Of a stretch of 42,935 bases of DNA, positions 16,448 to 24,447 are shown one piece after another. Source of the DNA: Bryobacterales bacterium (GTDB lineage: Bacteria; Acidobacteriota; Terriglobia; Bryobacterales; Bryobacteraceae); NCBI GenBank assembly GCA_003142355.1, contig PLMF01000033.1:1-42935 (forward strand). Direction: 5' to 3'. The number at the start of each line of letters is the position of its first letter. Within the stretch, counting starts at the first letter, position 1. The translations under genes were made by a program, and so were the position numbers. The notes under the pieces were generated by a model that did no database searches, was not told the DNA's origin, and was given only the letters and a program-made list of their open reading frames with translations.

Positions 16448-17878
16448 ATGAACATGCAAACAAGCAGGCGCAGATTCGTGCAGAGTATGGCGGCCGGCGG
16501 AGCAATCGCTCAATACCGGCCGGCTCTGGCGGCTGCATCGGGCCGCGGAGGGAGCGGCCCGACCGCGGCCACCGATTACCTGGAACCCGCTCGACAGGCG
16601 GCAGCCTGGATTCGGGCGAATGCCATCCAACAGCCTGTTGGAATTGCCTGGCCCTCCGAGCCCGGTAAACCGGAAACCGTGGGGCCAGACATCTATAAGG
16701 GCAACGCCGGCACCTTGATTTTCTTCATCGAGCTGGCGCGCGCCGCCAAAGACACGTCTTACAGCGAGGACGCCCAACGAGCCGCCGATTACGTGATCGG
16801 CCGCGCTGCCGGCATCCAGGGTAGCGGGTTCAACCGCGAGGGGCTTGCCGGGGCATCCTACGCCATTCTGGAGACGTGGAAATCGACGGGAGACTCCCGA
16901 TACCGTGACGCGGCAATATCGGCGACCGGCGTGCTAGCGAAGCGCGCGCAAACGGCTGGCGCCGGAGTGACGTGGGGGCCGGCGTTCGACATCAGCGGTG
17001 GGGATGCCGGGGTGATCTCGTATCTCCTCTACGCCGCCCGCACGTTCGACCGGGACGACTGGCGCCAGTTGGCGCGGAACGCCGGCAAGCATCTGCGCGA
17101 GATTGCGCGGAAGGATACCGGAGGCAACCTCTACTGGTCCGCAACGCCCAACTTCTCGCATGGCACGGCGGGTGTGGCCACCGTGCTGGCGCAACTATAC
17201 TCGGAGACGCGGGAGCAGGAGTTCCTCGATGCCGCACTCTCGGGCGCCGCTCATCTCAAGAGCATTGCGCGCGCCGACCGCGACACCTTCCTGCTCCACC
17301 ATGGCGCACCCAATGGCCAGGACCTCTTTTACCTGGGCCAGTGCAACGGACCGGCCGGATCGGTCCGGCTGTTCTACGAGCTCTATCGAAACACCAGGGA
17401 CAAAAGCTGGCTCGATATCACCGAACGCGCGGCGGGCGCAATCCTGAAAAGCGGCATTCCCGAGCAGCAGAACGACTCGTATCCGCAGATTCCGCTGCGC
17501 GTCGAGTACTCGGTCAAGCCCGGCCACTTACCTGGTTTCTGGAATAACATCAGCCAGTGCTGCGGAGCGGCCGGAATCGCCGAGTTCTTCCTGAGCCTGC
17601 ACCAGGCGACGGGGAAACAGCAGTATCTGGACTTTGCCCGGCGGGCGCTGGACAATGTGGTCAGCCGTGCTTTCGGCGACGACAAAGGCTACCGGTGGTA
17701 CCAATCCGAGTTTCGTATTCAACCGTGGATCGTCACCGCCCAGACCGGCTACATGCAGGGCGCCGCCGGCGTGGGCAGCGCGCTCCTCCACCTGCACACG
17801 GCACTCAAAGACCAATACCACGCGGTCCTGTTTCCGTACAACCCGTTCCCCCGCGATGCGGCGCAGGTGAAGTCATGA
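16448..17878 (+). CDS. Tat-exported LanC-like protein with CCG zinc motif
   Basis: A 476-residue (alpha/alpha)6-barrel protein. Twin-arginine signal SRRRFVQ (6-12) with hydrophobic stretch to about 30. LanC-type repeats follow: GNAGTLIFF (85-93), GGDAGVISYL (184-193), FSHGTAGVA (236-244), GQCNGPAGS (297-305), SQCCGAAGIAEF (369-380) and MQGAAGVGSA (436-445). Cys299 and Cys371/Cys372 fit the LanC zinc site, with Cys-Cys-Gly replacing the usual Cys-His-Gly, as in some LanM cyclases. No lantibiotic precursor, dehydratase or transporter is nearby and it is exported, so lantibiotic making is unlikely; a glutathione/thiol-addition or sugar-processing role is possible. ATG at 16448. Confidence 0.8.
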   Translation: MNMQTSRRRFVQSMAAGGAIAQYRPALAAASGRGGSGPTAATDYLEPARQAAAWIRANAIQQPVGIAWPSEPGKPETVGPDIYKGNAGTLIFFIELARAAKDTSYSEDAQRAADYVIGRAAGIQGSGFNREGLAGASYAILETWKSTGDSRYRDAAISATGVLAKRAQTAGAGVTWGPAFDISGGDAGVISYLLYAARTFDRDDWRQLARNAGKHLREIARKDTGGNLYWSATPNFSHGTAGVATVLAQLYSETREQEFLDAALSGAAHLKSIARADRDTFLLHHGAPNGQDLFYLGQCNGPAGSVRLFYELYRNTRDKSWLDITERAAGAILKSGIPEQQNDSYPQIPLRVEYSVKPGHLPGFWNNISQCCGAAGIAEFFLSLHQATGKQQYLDFARRALDNVVSRAFGDDKGYRWYQSEFRIQPWIVTAQTGYMQGAAGVGSALLHLHTALKDQYHAVLFPYNPFPRDAAQVKS

Positions 17879-17943
17879 GCGCCCGGCTGGTACGCGGTTC
17901 CGGATTGCCCCGCTGTTGTTGCCTCCGGTCTTCCTCCTGTGGC

Positions 17944-17964
17944 GCCAGGCATTCCCTGGCTTTT
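17944..17964 (+). terminator. Intrinsic terminator after the LanC-like gene
   Basis: GCCAGG, loop CATTC, CCTGGC, then TTTT. Short stem and short T-run, so moderate strength; position 65 bases after the stop is right for ending the TlpA-LanC transcript. Confidence 0.6.
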
Positions 17965-17970
17965 ATCAAC

Positions 17971-18166
17971 TAAGGGACCACTCAAGAATAACTCCCCAGC
18001 CACCGACGTGGCGCAGACTCTCAGTCTGCCGCGTCCCGACTCCTCGGGACGCGCTTTAAAGCACGCCCGGGCAAGCGTCCCGATGAGTCGGGACGCGGCA
18101 GGCAAGAGTGCCTGCGCTACGGGGCCAAGCAGCCAAATGTGAAGTTATTCTTGAGTGGTTCCTAAG
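17971..18166. mobile_element. MITE-like element with terminal inverted repeats and nested palindromes
   Basis: Left end GGACCACTCAAGAATAACT (from 17975) and right end AGTTATTCTTGAGTGGTTCC (to 18162) are inverted copies over about 20 bases; TAAG flanks both ends. Inside are four hairpins in a row: 18013-18029 (GCAGACT arms), 18031-18052 and 18075-18096 (both with identical GCGTCCCGA / TCGGGACGC arms and different 4-base loops), and 18098-18115 (GCAGGCA arms). No coding capacity. It behaves like a non-autonomous element or a REP/BIME-type repeat that needs a transposase elsewhere. Confidence 0.65.
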
Positions 18167-18269
18167 ACAGTTTTGCAGTAAGGGAGAGTGCCGCGAATCA
18201 GTCGCGACCGGTGTCTCCGCTTTCAGCGAGCCCGTTTCCGGCGAATTCGCGGCACTGAAAGGTAATCAT

Positions 18270-21200
18270 ATGAAACGGTTTGTCTACGTCCTTCTCATTT
18301 CCGGTTCGGCATTTGCGCAGACCTTTCAGGGCTCTTTGCGGGGCCGCGTCACGGATCCAAGCGGGGCTGCCACGCTGGGGGCTAAGATCGCCATCGCCGA
18401 CGAAGCCAAGTCGGCGATCCGCACGACGGCCACTAACGATCAAGGCGAGTACGTGTTCACGGCGGTCACCCCCGCCACGTACACCGTGAGCGCCGTGGCC
18501 ACCGGTTTTAAGAGCATGGAGCGCAAGGGCGTCGTGATCTCGACGCAAGCCGCCGTCACAGTGGATCTCACGCTCGAACTAGGCCAAGTCACCGAGCAGG
18601 TCAACGTTACCGGGGAGGCGCCGCCGCTCGAGACCTCCGACGCATCCACCGGGCAAGTCATCGAGAGCCAGAAGATCACGGACCTGCCCATCCTCGGGCG
18701 GAACCCATTCTTTGTCGCCAAACTGGCGCAAACGGTGGTGTTTGTCAACAACCCGAAGATGGGCCGCATGCAGGACCAGAACGCCAATTCCCAGGTTTCG
18801 ATCGCCGGCGGCCCGGTGCGAACCAATAACGTTCTGGTAGACGGTATCTCGATCACCGATTCGAACAATCGCGCTGTGTTTGTTCCCTCGCCCGAATCCG
18901 TCCAGGAGGTGAAGCTCCAGGCAAGCACGTATGACGCCGAAGCATCTCGCACCGGGGGCGGAACGTTTAACTCGCTGCTGCGATCCGGTTCGAACAATCT
19001 GCATGGCAGCGGCGTGGGCCATGTTCGCCAGACGGACTGGCTGGCCAACAATTTCTTCTCGAATCAAGCCGGTCTGCCGGTTGCGAATCAGCCGTTCCGC
19101 GATTGGGGCGGTTCGCTGGGCGGACCGGTCGTCGTCCCCAAGCTCTACGATGGGCACAACCGTACATTCTTCTTCGTGGCCACCGAGGCGTACCGGCAGG
19201 AGGACGGAGGCAACACCGCGCTTGCCGTACCGACGGCGCGCGAGCGGGTGGGAGATTTCTCCCAGAGTCTCAGCCCGAGCGGGGCCAAGCAGATCATCTA
19301 CGACCCGATCAGCACCAGTTCCACGGGGGCGCGAACGCCATTTGCGGGAAACATCATCCCGCAAGGCCAGTTGAATCCGGCCGGGCTGAAACTGGCGTCT
19401 TACTACCCCCTCCCCAACGCGCCCACGGCCTACTACGGAGCGACCAATTTCAATGTCACGGGGGGTTATCCGAATCGTGGCGACCAATACACATTCAAAG
19501 GCGACCAGCAGTTCGCCTCCTGGCTTCGCGCCTCGGCGTCTTACGTTCACCAGAAGACCGGAGAGACAAACTCCCCTCCAACCTTCGGCAACGTGGCGTC
19601 GCCCGGGCAGAGCCTGCTGTATAGGCGGATCGATGCCACGCAAGCCAATGCCACGGCGACGCTGAATCCCACCACGGTGCTCACGGCCCGCTGGGGATTC
19701 AACCGTTTCTTCACCACCAGCTTTCCCACGTCGAGCGCGGGATTCAACCTGGCCTCGCTGGGTCTGCCGCAGTCGCTGGCGACCGCCACTCCGAATACGG
19801 CATTTCCCGCGGTCACCATGGGAACACTCGCGAACTTCGGGGGCGGCACGACCACCCGCGACGTCTTCTATTCGCGATCGGCGAACACGACGATCTCCAG
19901 GTATCACGGCCGGCACAGCCTCAAGGCCGGCTTCGACTTCCGCACCCTGCATGACGCCGGCACGCCCGCCGTTGGCCCGACCAGCTTCGGTTTTTCCGAT
20001 GTTTTCACCCGCGCGACGCCGCAAATCTCGACCGTTGGAACCGGCTCCGACCTCGCAACCATGCTCCTCGGCTATCCCACCAGCGGCAGCATGAACGTGG
20101 TTGCCAACTTCAACGACTTCGTGCGCTACTACGGCGGCTTCGTGCAGGACGATTTCCGCATTACGCCCAAATTGACTCTGAATCTCGGAATCCGGTTCGA
20201 GCACGAGTCCGGTATTCGAGAATCGAATAACAAGTTGATCGTCGGGTTTAACCCCACGGGCGCCAATCCGCTGCAACAAAACGTTGCGGGTTTGCAGGTT
20301 CCAGGCCAAGTGGAATATGCCGGAGTGAACGGCAATCCGGTGGAAACCGGCGATGCTCTCGCCGTCAAGCCCGCGCCGCGCATCGGCTTCGCGTACTCGC
20401 CCGACGGTAAGACTGTGGTTCGCGGCGGATACGGAATCTACTGGGCGCCGGGGTTCTTCAGTTTTCAGAACGCCAGCGGGTATTCGCAGACCACGTCCAT
20501 CATAACTTCCACCAACGGGAACTTCACCCCGGCCGCTTCGCTCTCCAATCCCTATCCAACCGGGCTGTTGCAGCCGACGGGGAATACGCTGGGGGGCCTC
20601 TCGGGAATCGGCCAGGCGATCACCGTGTTTTCGCCCACCTCGCAATCCGCGGGCTATGTTCAGGAATATTCGTTCGAAGTGCAAAGGCAGACCCGCGCCG
20701 GATTCGTCGTCACCGTGGGCGGCCTAGGCTCCCATTCGCTCCATCTGAACGAGACCGGCCTGAATATCGACCAGATCAACCCGTCGCATCTCCCGCTGGG
20801 TTCGGCGCTCACGCAAAAAGTCGCCAATCCGTTCTATAACAACGGTGGCGTGGGCACAGTGGGGACGGCGACCGTTACCCAAGCCCAACTGCTGCTGCCC
20901 TTTCCGCAGTACACGTCGGTGACGATCGCCAATTCGGATACGGGTTACGCGTTTTACTATGCCGCGTATTTCCGGGCGGAACGGCGCCTCGCGAACGGGC
21001 TGACTGCACTGGCATCCTACACATGGTCGCGCACCGAGACCAACGTTCTCGGCGTAAGCACAGCGGGCGCCGCCCAGATCACCTCCCTATCCGGCGCCCA
21101 GAACGCCTACGACAAGGCCGCCGAGTTCGGACTGGCCACGCAAGATGCGCCGAACCGGTTCACTACGGCAATCACGTATGCGCTGCCGTTCGGAAAAGGG

Positions 21201-21695
21201 AAGCCCTTCCTGAATAGCAGCCGTATACTCGACCTGGTGGCGGGAGGATGGTCCGCGAACGCGTTCGGCATCCTGCAAACGGGATTTCCGCTGGGGGTGA
21301 CGCAGCCGAATAACAATAGCGTGATCGGCGCCAGCTTACAGCGGCCCAACGCGACAGGCGGTTCTTCGGCGACATCCGGATCCACCGCCGATCGCATTAA
21401 CGGCTGGCTCAACCCTGCAGCGTTCTCGCAAGCTCCGCAATTCACCTTTGGCAATACTTCGCCGTTCCTCAACGTCCGCGGTCCCGGTTTGTCCAACTGG
21501 GACGTGTCGGCGTTCAAAACGTTCTCGATTCGCGAGCGGCTGACGGCGCAGTTTCGCGCCGAAGCTCTGAATGCGGCCAACACGCCGTACTTCAGCTATC
21601 CGAACACTTCGTTCACCAGCCCGAACTTCGGAAAGATTACGGCCCAAGCCAACAATTCGAGGCTGATCCAGCTCGGTGTGCGGGTTAGTTTTTAG
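18270..21695 (+). CDS. Oar-like TonB-dependent receptor with carboxypeptidase-regulatory domain
   Basis: A 1141-residue outer-membrane receptor. Signal peptide 1-19 (ending SAFAQ), Ig-like regulatory domain about 24-105 (GSLRGRVTDPSGAATLGAK), plug with ITDLPILGRNPFFVAKL, then a long barrel ending LIQLGVRVSF. The ATG at 18270 is chosen for its clear signal peptide and preceding AAAGGT. Substrate unknown. It is followed at 49 bases by a small exported protein and then a COG0523 GTPase, so a metal or metal-complex substrate is worth considering, although the Oar-like class usually handles bulky organic ligands. Confidence 0.9.
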   Translation: MKRFVYVLLISGSAFAQTFQGSLRGRVTDPSGAATLGAKIAIADEAKSAIRTTATNDQGEYVFTAVTPATYTVSAVATGFKSMERKGVVISTQAAVTVDLTLELGQVTEQVNVTGEAPPLETSDASTGQVIESQKITDLPILGRNPFFVAKLAQTVVFVNNPKMGRMQDQNANSQVSIAGGPVRTNNVLVDGISITDSNNRAVFVPSPESVQEVKLQASTYDAEASRTGGGTFNSLLRSGSNNLHGSGVGHVRQTDWLANNFFSNQAGLPVANQPFRDWGGSLGGPVVVPKLYDGHNRTFFFVATEAYRQEDGGNTALAVPTARERVGDFSQSLSPSGAKQIIYDPISTSSTGARTPFAGNIIPQGQLNPAGLKLASYYPLPNAPTAYYGATNFNVTGGYPNRGDQYTFKGDQQFASWLRASASYVHQKTGETNSPPTFGNVASPGQSLLYRRIDATQANATATLNPTTVLTARWGFNRFFTTSFPTSSAGFNLASLGLPQSLATATPNTAFPAVTMGTLANFGGGTTTRDVFYSRSANTTISRYHGRHSLKAGFDFRTLHDAGTPAVGPTSFGFSDVFTRATPQISTVGTGSDLATMLLGYPTSGSMNVVANFNDFVRYYGGFVQDDFRITPKLTLNLGIRFEHESGIRESNNKLIVGFNPTGANPLQQNVAGLQVPGQVEYAGVNGNPVETGDALAVKPAPRIGFAYSPDGKTVVRGGYGIYWAPGFFSFQNASGYSQTTSIITSTNGNFTPAASLSNPYPTGLLQPTGNTLGGLSGIGQAITVFSPTSQSAGYVQEYSFEVQRQTRAGFVVTVGGLGSHSLHLNETGLNIDQINPSHLPLGSALTQKVANPFYNNGGVGTVGTATVTQAQLLLPFPQYTSVTIANSDTGYAFYYAAYFRAERRLANGLTALASYTWSRTETNVLGVSTAGAAQITSLSGAQNAYDKAAEFGLATQDAPNRFTTAITYALPFGKGKPFLNSSRILDLVAGGWSANAFGILQTGFPLGVTQPNNNSVIGASLQRPNATGGSSATSGSTADRINGWLNPAAFSQAPQFTFGNTSPFLNVRGPGLSNWDVSAFKTFSIRERLTAQFRAEALNAANTPYFSYPNTSFTSPNFGKITAQANNSRLIQLGVRVSF

Positions 21696-21744
21696 GTCTA
21701 AGTCTGAGAGAAGTGTTAGCGACTCAACTAAAGGAGAGAAAGAA

Positions 21745-22233
21745 ATGACAAGCCATGTTATATCCAAGCGCCTGTTCGCATCTCTGGCCGTTTGGGCTGC
21801 GATCGCCGGCATCGGCGGCGTCCGGCCGGCTTTCGCGCAGAATGCCGCGTCCCGACAGGCGGCCGAAGCGCCCCCCATCGTCGAATGGGTCTACCAGGTC
21901 AAGTGGGGCTATTTTGACGACTTCTATGCGATCTTCAAGAAGTATCAGATTGCGATTCTGGACGAGGAAAAGAAAGAGGGTCTCGTCACCAAGTACATCG
22001 TGCAGCGAGGCGGCGGACATGTCGGCGAGTCGGAACGCTGGGACCTGCGCGTCCTGATTTATTACAAAGACGCGGCGGCGCGGACTCAAGGGCGCGGTAT
22101 TGAACAGAAGTTGTTCCCCGACCAGGAGAAACTCCGCAAGGAGGAGCAGGAACGCTGGCGGCTCACGCTGGTGCACTGGGATCGTCCCCTTACGGAACTG
22201 GACCCGCACGGCGCTAGCCCGCGTGGGGAATAA
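21745..22233 (+). CDS. Small exported protein of unknown function
   Basis: A 162-residue protein with a signal peptide (1-31, ending VRPAFAQ). The mature part is mixed alpha/beta, rich in aromatic and charged residues: VEWVYQVKWGYFDDFYAIFKKYQ and later WDLRVLIYYKD give a pattern like dimeric alpha-beta barrel (stress-response/EthD-like) folds, but I do not recognise the family firmly. No cysteines in the mature protein. ATG at 21745 follows AAAGGAGAG. Same strand and close to the receptor upstream and the GTPase downstream. Confidence 0.75.
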   Translation: MTSHVISKRLFASLAVWAAIAGIGGVRPAFAQNAASRQAAEAPPIVEWVYQVKWGYFDDFYAIFKKYQIAILDEEKKEGLVTKYIVQRGGGHVGESERWDLRVLIYYKDAAARTQGRGIEQKLFPDQEKLRKEEQERWRLTLVHWDRPLTELDPHGASPRGE

Positions 22234-22275
22234 CCCGACCCAAGCGGTCGATTGAAATGGTCCGGTAGTATGGTA

Positions 22276-22290
22276 CCTCCCTTCGGGAGG
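22276..22290 (+). promoter_or_regulatory. Hairpin that buries the GTPase ribosome-binding site
   Basis: CCTCCC-TTC-GGGAGG forms a 6-bp all-but-one G:C hairpin whose 3' arm is the Shine-Dalgarno sequence GGGAGG, six bases before the ATG at 22296. If folded, it would block ribosome binding, so translation may need unfolding by a protein, temperature or metal-dependent step, or coupling from upstream. Confidence 0.55.
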
Positions 22291-22295
22291 GCGAT

Positions 22296-23393
22296 ATGAG
22301 TCACCGTGTGAGGAGACCGCAGGACCGGGGCTTTCGCCCCACCATCGTTCCCATCGGCGGCTTCCTGGGTGCCGGGAAGACTTCCTTGATCGTCTCGGCC
22401 GCGCGGCTGCTGCAAGCGCGCGGCGTGAAGCCGGCGGCGCTTCTCAACGACCAGGGTGCCGAACTCGTGGATACGCGGTTCGTCGAGGCGAATGGGATCC
22501 AAGCGGGACAGGTGGCCGGGGGCTGCTTCTGCTGCCGCCTCTCCGACCTGGTCCATGCGGCCGAGGGACTGCGCGTCCATATGCCGGAGATCATCTTCGC
22601 CGAAGCCGTCGGCAGTTGCACAGACATCTCCGCAACGGTGCTGCAGCCGCTCAAGTTGGAGCACGCCGCGCGCTTCCGCGTCGCGCCGTACACGGTTCTG
22701 GTCGATCCCGAGCGTGCAAAGAAGTGGATGGACCCCGGCATGGACCCCGAACTGGCTTTTCTGTTTTACAAACAGATCGAAGAGGCGGACCTGGTGTGCT
22801 TCAGCAAGGCCGATCGCTTCTCGGAATTCCCGTCGCTGCCCGGCGGCTCAGCGCGGTTCCTTAGTTCGCACACCGGGGAGGGGGTTGCGGCCTGGCTCGA
22901 CGAGGTTCTCGGCGGTCGGTTCCGTCCGGGCGGGAAGATCCTCGAGATCGACTACGAGCGTTACGCGCGGGCAGAGGCCGCGCTGGCTTGGCTGAACTGC
23001 AGCGCTACGGTGAAACTGGAGACCGGGGCGCCGCCCGCGTCGGTCGTCGGTCCGCTGCTGGAAGGGCTTGATGCGGCGCTGACGGAAACGGGCTTCATCA
23101 TCGCGCATTTGAAGGTGATGGACGAGTCTCCCACGGGCTGGGTCAAGGCTTCGATCGTGAGCAACGGCGGCGAGCGGTCCGTGCAGGGGAACCTGGATGC
23201 CTCTCCGGTCGCGAAGCATGAACTTCTGCTGAACGCCCGTGCCGTCGGTTCGCCCGACGATCTTCGGCGCGTGGTTGAGAGCCAACTCGCGGCGATTCCC
23301 GGCGCTGTCAGAATCCGGTCCATGCAGTGTTTCAGCCCAGCACCCCCGAAACCGGAACAACGTGTGGGCTACGTAGTAACCGACGCCGACTGA
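22296..23393 (+). CDS. COG0523 (CobW-like) metal-chaperone GTPase
   Basis: A 365-residue SIMIBI-class G3E GTPase. Walker A GGFLGAGKTS at 21-30, NDQGAELVDT near 51-60, the metal-binding CFCC motif at 77-80 (CxCC of the COG0523 family), SKAD as guanine-specificity motif, and a variable C-terminal domain. Family members insert or deliver Zn, Co or Fe to target proteins. The NDQG and AEAVGSCTD sequences differ a little from zinc-type ZNG1 proteins, so the metal is not predictable. No His-rich stretch. Neighbours: TBDT and exported protein upstream, molybdopterin-fold protein and molbindin downstream. No cobalamin-synthesis gene adjoins it, so CobW proper is unlikely. Confidence 0.85.
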   Translation: MSHRVRRPQDRGFRPTIVPIGGFLGAGKTSLIVSAARLLQARGVKPAALLNDQGAELVDTRFVEANGIQAGQVAGGCFCCRLSDLVHAAEGLRVHMPEIIFAEAVGSCTDISATVLQPLKLEHAARFRVAPYTVLVDPERAKKWMDPGMDPELAFLFYKQIEEADLVCFSKADRFSEFPSLPGGSARFLSSHTGEGVAAWLDEVLGGRFRPGGKILEIDYERYARAEAALAWLNCSATVKLETGAPPASVVGPLLEGLDAALTETGFIIAHLKVMDESPTGWVKASIVSNGGERSVQGNLDASPVAKHELLLNARAVGSPDDLRRVVESQLAAIPGAVRIRSMQCFSPAPPKPEQRVGYVVTDAD

Positions 23394-23557
23394 GCGCCAG
23401 GCGAGACTGCTGGTGGAAAGTCGCACGTGTTGCATTGGGACTGCGCCGGCTACATGAGGTTCAGGCGCGAGGCAAGAGCTGATGGTCGGGCATCTACCGG
23501 GACCCTATCTGGCCAGCCCCTTGCCAACGATGTTCGGGACAGTCGAGAATCGTGAGT

Positions 23558-24040
23558 ATGACATTCATCAAGCCGATTGGAGTATTTGGCCTCTTCATTT
23601 CAATTGCGGTGTGTCAGGGCCAGACGGCGCTGGTTGTTCAAGGCATCGGCGGCAAGAGTGTCACGCTTTCCGTTGCGGATCTCTCGAATCTGCCGCAACA
23701 GATCGTGAAGGCCACGGATCACGGAACTCCAGCCACGTTTGAGGGCGTCCTGCTGACGGACGTGCTTGCCAAGGTGGATCTGCCGTTGGGCGAGAAGTTC
23801 CACAGTACGGGAGCGTCGTATTACCTGACGGTGGAAGCCAAGGACGGCTACCGGGCCGTTTTCGCCTGGGCGGAACTGGACTCGACGTTCATGGACAAGG
23901 CCGTATACGTGGTGACGAAGCGGGATGGCAAGCCGCTCTCGGACAAAGACGGCCCCTTTCAGTTGGTGGTGCCGGGTGAGAAGCGGGCCGCAAGGTGGGT
24001 TCGGCAGGTGACGGCGCTCAGTATCCGGCAATCGAACTGA
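23558..24040 (+). CDS. Small exported protein with molybdopterin-oxidoreductase-like fold
   Basis: About 160 residues: signal peptide (ending VCQGQ), then a short domain reading VTLSVADLSNLPQ, ATFEGVLLTDVL, YLTVEAKDGYRAVFAWAELD and GPFQLVVPGEKRAARWVRQV, the pattern of the minimal sulfite-oxidase-like (COG2041/3915) fold. The cysteine that binds Mo in sulfite oxidase and YedY is absent, so it probably does not hold an active Mo centre by itself; it may bind a ligand only. A GTG at 23552 is an alternative start. The molbindin gene converges on it 12 bases downstream. Confidence 0.7.
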   Translation: MTFIKPIGVFGLFISIAVCQGQTALVVQGIGGKSVTLSVADLSNLPQQIVKATDHGTPATFEGVLLTDVLAKVDLPLGEKFHSTGASYYLTVEAKDGYRAVFAWAELDSTFMDKAVYVVTKRDGKPLSDKDGPFQLVVPGEKRAARWVRQVTALSIRQSN

Positions 24041-24052
24041 ACCGCAGGACGG

Positions 24053-24256
24053 CTATTTCTGAATCATCACTTCGGTGGACTTGACGACCACTTGCACGGA
24101 ATCGCCCTGCTTTAGACCGAGTTCCTCGGCGCTTTGCCGGGTGATCACGCTCTCCATGACGTGCTCGCCAACCTTCACTACGATGCGAGCCATGATCTCA
24201 CCCAAGTGGACCTCCTCAACGGTGCCAGGCAATTGGTTTCTCGCGGATAGTTTCAT
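24053..24256 (-). CDS. Molbindin (Mop/TOBE-domain molybdate-binding protein)
   Basis: A 67-residue single TOBE domain: MKLSARNQLPGTVEEVHLGE, then ARIVVKVG and VITRQSAEELGLKQGDSVQVVVKSTEVM, matching Mop-type molbindins, which form hexamers that hold molybdate or tungstate in the cytoplasm. Full family length. It is isolated on the minus strand, 12 bases from the end of the molybdopterin-fold gene. Mo-nitrogenase organisms often carry such proteins, but they also serve molybdopterin enzymes; the link to the nitrogenase-like cluster 10 kb away is only suggestive. Confidence 0.85.
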   Translation of the reverse strand: MKLSARNQLPGTVEEVHLGEIMARIVVKVGEHVMESVITRQSAEELGLKQGDSVQVVVKSTEVMIQK

Positions 24257-24447
24257 ATTCCTATTTCAGCAGAAAACTCAAAGCACTCATTGACCAGCGA
24301 CCCGCGTACCGTATCCGTCGAGGCCCTCCAGTTCCCGGCGAAAAGTCGACAAGTCGACCGGCTCAGAGTGTCGAGCGGATTCTGTATGCGCGGCAATTCC
24401 AAATGTTGGGGCGGATTTCAAATAGGGCGTGTCTCGCGGCCAGCGGA

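Larger units (their letters stand above)
17879..18269. other. Non-coding region before the second Oar-like receptor
   Basis: 391 bases holding a terminator, a MITE-like palindromic element and, from 18167 to 18269, the leader of the receptor gene. No protein-coding frame is credible here; the frame of the receptor is open through part of it but has no signal peptide or ribosome-binding site upstream of 18270. Confidence 0.6.

Noticed and set aside
16448..17878. Lantibiotic synthesis locus
   Set aside because: No precursor peptide, LanB/LanM dehydratase, protease or exporter nearby, and the protein itself is exported.
18579..20684. Long minus-strand open frame opposite the second Oar-like receptor
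   Set aside because: It lies wholly antisense to a well-supported TBDT, has no recognisable domain and is the usual shadow of GC-rich codons.
23394..23557. Molybdenum-cofactor riboswitch or group II intron fragment before the molybdopterin-fold gene
   Set aside because: Some short segments looked familiar (GGTGGAAAGTCGCACG) but I could not build the conserved structure of either, so nothing is claimed.
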